Shown piece by piece: positions 62,758 to 64,000 of a DNA stretch of 64,000 nucleotides. Position numbers and translations under genes: made by a program. Source of the DNA: Pelodera strongyloides (lineage: Eukaryota; Nematoda; Chromadorea; Rhabditida; Rhabditidae); NCBI GenBank assembly GCA_036852015.1, contig JAANDG010000573.1:1-64000 (forward strand), given 5' to 3'. How positions within the stretch are numbered: position 1 is the first letter of the stretch; every line of letters begins with the position of its first letter. The notes beneath the pieces are model-generated. The model had not been told where the DNA came from. It ran no database searches and saw only the letters and a list, made by a program, of their open reading frames with translations.

Positions 62758-64000
62758 GCCCTCTCTCAGCCCTCAGCACTCTTCTTACCGTACTCTTCAG
62801 ATTTTCGTGTGTCTTATGGTATTCTATACTTTTCGTAAGGAAGCACAGTCTAGTTTTCCTTAATCTGATATTTTGCAACTTAACCTAACTTACTGTTAGC
62901 CTTACTATAGAGAGAGGAAAGGCAAGGCGATAATAATAAGAGGTAAACCTCCTACCGTTGTGCTATCACTCGTCCATTCTGCGCCGAATCGCATACGGCA
63001 ATCCTTAGAAAGGCCAGCTCGACGAACACGATGCGGAATTGAACGGTGTGGTTCCAGATCGGATTCACCTAATGTTAATTGGTCAAGGCAATATAATCAA
63101 CCCAAAAAAGGGGAACAAGCCACATACTAATAGGTATGCCCTGTTACACAATTACGCCTATCGAAGTCGACCTGTAGCAGACACGTACAGTTTAACTCTC
63201 AGGATAGGTTTATCTACGGCACTATGGGACGCCTGCTTTTAGTGGTGAAAGACTTGAAACCATATACATATATTGTTCCGAGAATGCAAGTTGGGTGGAC
63301 GACAAAGCGTTGGATTAGCACCCACAGAACCAGGGTTCGAATCCGACCAGAGACTGTAACTTTAACCGAGGGTAAATCATACCGAATTCCTCTGGACAAC
63401 CTTGCTTTTCTCCTTGGCGCAATCACTTGGAATTCCGATCATTTCCACTTCAACGTACGGAGAAGCACTGTGGTTGTTGCCGAATACGTATTGTCCGGAG
63501 ATTATCTGGGAAAAAGATTTTAATCTAAAAGACTGCGTTAGGAAAGGATCCCTAGGGGTGTTTCTCCCCCTATGTTTTCCTAGGGGTTCGTTTTAAAGCG
63601 GTACGACACGTGGTTTGTGTATCGTATGCAGGAAAATTACATAATTGCGTGTAATTCATGGAAATGCAGTTCTCTAACTCTAACAAAGGGTTGGGAAGAG
63701 CGTACCGTACCTCAGTACCGCTTTAAAATTGGCATCTTAGATTTTCAAAGACGACTTCTAGGAAAATAGCCATATGCAATTGGCAGCCTAGATTTTAAAA
63801 AAGCTTTCTAGGAAAATTGCCATATAGATGTATTCACTACTTTTCCTAGTGTTCTAAACTTTATGGATTAGATTTTTGATTTTTCAAAATCTAACCGTGA
63901 GGTTGAGTAGCAGTGCCGATTGTGCGCCCAGCTCCTTCGATAGTGGATTGAACTTTCCGTAGTGTTGATGAGCTTCGTCCCAAAGTATTCGTGGTTTCAG
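57101..64000 (-). CDS. plc-1: Phospholipase C-epsilon, C-terminal 563 codons in 16 exons (5' part outside window)
   Basis: Minus-strand exons in order: 64000-63896 (open at the edge), 63505-63383, 63068-62956, 62627-62554, 62025-61907, 61513-61379, 61153-61053, 60699-60612, 60435-60316, 59938-59848, 59475-59345, 59042-58946, 58639-58491, 58107-58045, 57373-57320 and 57229-57101. Phases match throughout. The first exon holds the end of the catalytic barrel (KPRILWD). A C2 domain follows (ISGQYVF, NPIWNHTVQF, LAFLRIAV, CLRPGYRHLPL). Two Ras-associating domains come next: RA1 at 61513-60316 (IFVLRISGLF, EDYVLIEES) and RA2 at 59475-58491 (FLVCVHNVSDDQPY, DFVLVEEV, FKVQSRWKYFARFVLKRK). A basic/proline tail repeats VRKISLAT twice. 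The enzyme hydrolyses PIP2 to IP3 and diacylglycerol under Ras/Rap/Rho control; the catalytic X and Y boxes lie outside the window. The domain order C2-RA-RA separates it from other PLCs. Confidence 0.95.
57585..57722 (+). repeat. Dispersed repeat F, copy 3 (PLC intron)
   Basis: CTAGCCCTAAGACGTCGAGC to GCACGCACTTGTGGTGTAAA, matching 42165-42300. Confidence 0.8.
57810..58030 (+). repeat. Degraded family A element with internal TGCAGAC expansion
   Basis: AAGTCCGGTTTTTGAAACG at the left and TGCGTTTCGAACAACG at the right resemble family A arms. 57938-57990 repeats TGCAGACTGCAGACCAAA-type units about three times. Confidence 0.65.
58806..58890 (-). repeat. (CT)n microsatellite in a PLC intron
   Basis: CT-rich, with a pure run at about 58854-58889. 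Confidence 0.95.
59628..59802. repeat. TGGGNNTTTCCA inverted-repeat element, copy 2
   Basis: TGGGTGTTTCCAAGTATGG at the left and CCATACATGGAAACCCA at the right; termini related to 20308-20600. It lies in a PLC intron. Confidence 0.65.
60019..60132. repeat. Inverted repeat with GGTGCCGCACC-type stems
   Basis: AAACTCGGCTCTAGTGCCGCACC and its diverged complement GGTGCGGCACCTGGACCGAGTTT enclose a further GTGCCGCAC/GGGGTGCG core, in a PLC intron. Confidence 0.7.
60903..61029. repeat. (CA)n microsatellite in a PLC intron
   Basis: Long ACACAC runs with CC interruptions, ending 24 bases before an exon border. Cys/Val and His/Thr frames through it are artefacts. Confidence 0.96.
61634..61845. repeat. 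Tandem duplication of a GCGCAGC-rich unit (about 110 bp)
   Basis: CAACTCGGAAANGCGCAGCG through TTGCGCTGTGGA to GGTAAGTT occurs twice (about 61637-61740 and 61747-61845). It lies in the intron after the PLC exon at 61907-62025. Confidence 0.8.
62160..62198 (-). pseudogene. Partial duplicate of the PLC exon at 61907-62025
   Basis: On the minus strand a TTATTTAG acceptor is followed by NGALFVRFAF, mirroring NGALFIRSRF of the true exon. Similarity fades after about 13 codons and no good donor follows, so it is probably a pseudo-exon. Confidence 0.65.
62656..62757 (-). repeat. (CT)n microsatellite in a PLC intron
   Basis: Almost 100 bp of CT. Confidence 0.96.
63285..63352 (+). repeat. tRNA-derived SINE relic in a PLC intron
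   Basis: GGGTTCGAATCCGACC is a Pol III B box match. The upstream A-box region (GGTGGACGACAAAGCG) is poorly conserved. It ends about 30 bp from the exon at 63383-63505. Confidence 0.5.
63594..63727 (+). repeat. MITE family E (AAAGCGGTACGACACGTGG termini)
   Basis: TTAAAGCGGTACGACACGTGG at the left and CAGTACCGCTTTAA at the right, TTAA at both sides, about 134 bp. Decayed relatives lie at 26987, 28005, 31184-31305, 33150 and 36240. Confidence 0.8.

Overview
The window looks like nuclear DNA of a nematode. Three things point there. The desaturase and the phospholipase C are closest to Caenorhabditis FAT-4 and PLC-1 as I remember those families. Four start codons sit 6 to 19 bases downstream of an intron-type TTNCAG acceptor with no nearby exon, as expected for spliced-leader trans-splicing. 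Runs of the nematode telomere hexamer TTAGGC lie inside one gene. No bacterial, plasmid or organelle features are seen.

Layout: 1-4570 is AT-rich non-genic DNA with CT tracts and one MITE. 4578-11686 (+) is an 11-exon front-end fatty acid desaturase (442 aa, FAT-4-like). 12160-13470 is a GC-rich minisatellite. 14400-20900 is hard to read: spliced-looking minus-strand exons of an unrecognised gene or genes, best supported at 17795-18555. 20308-22740 is a cluster of hairpin elements and a three-copy tandem repeat. 24563-28271 (+) is an 8-exon secreted Cys/Gln-rich protein whose stop codon lies in a telomeric repeat. 32525-37407 (-) is an 11-exon zinc alcohol dehydrogenase. 37500-57000 is a mosaic of dispersed duplicated blocks. 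It carries two near-identical genes for a small secreted protein (42020-42995 and 54139-54958, both +) and a broken protein-primed-type DNA polymerase B fragment (45455-46053, -). 57101-64000 (-) is the C-terminal part (16 exons, 563 codons) of a phospholipase C-epsilon gene that runs off the right edge.

The genes do not form a pathway. The desaturase makes polyunsaturated acyl chains and PLC-epsilon cleaves phosphoinositides, but nothing in the sequence links them.

The most distinctive property is the density of short non-autonomous elements flanked by TTAA. At least eight families are present, many are long hairpins, and some are nested or placed end to end. Three insertions have a matching empty site elsewhere in the window, which directly shows TTAA-targeted insertion. 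Exon boundaries were placed by hand from GT/AG signals, reading phase and protein-family memory; no alignment or transcript data were available.
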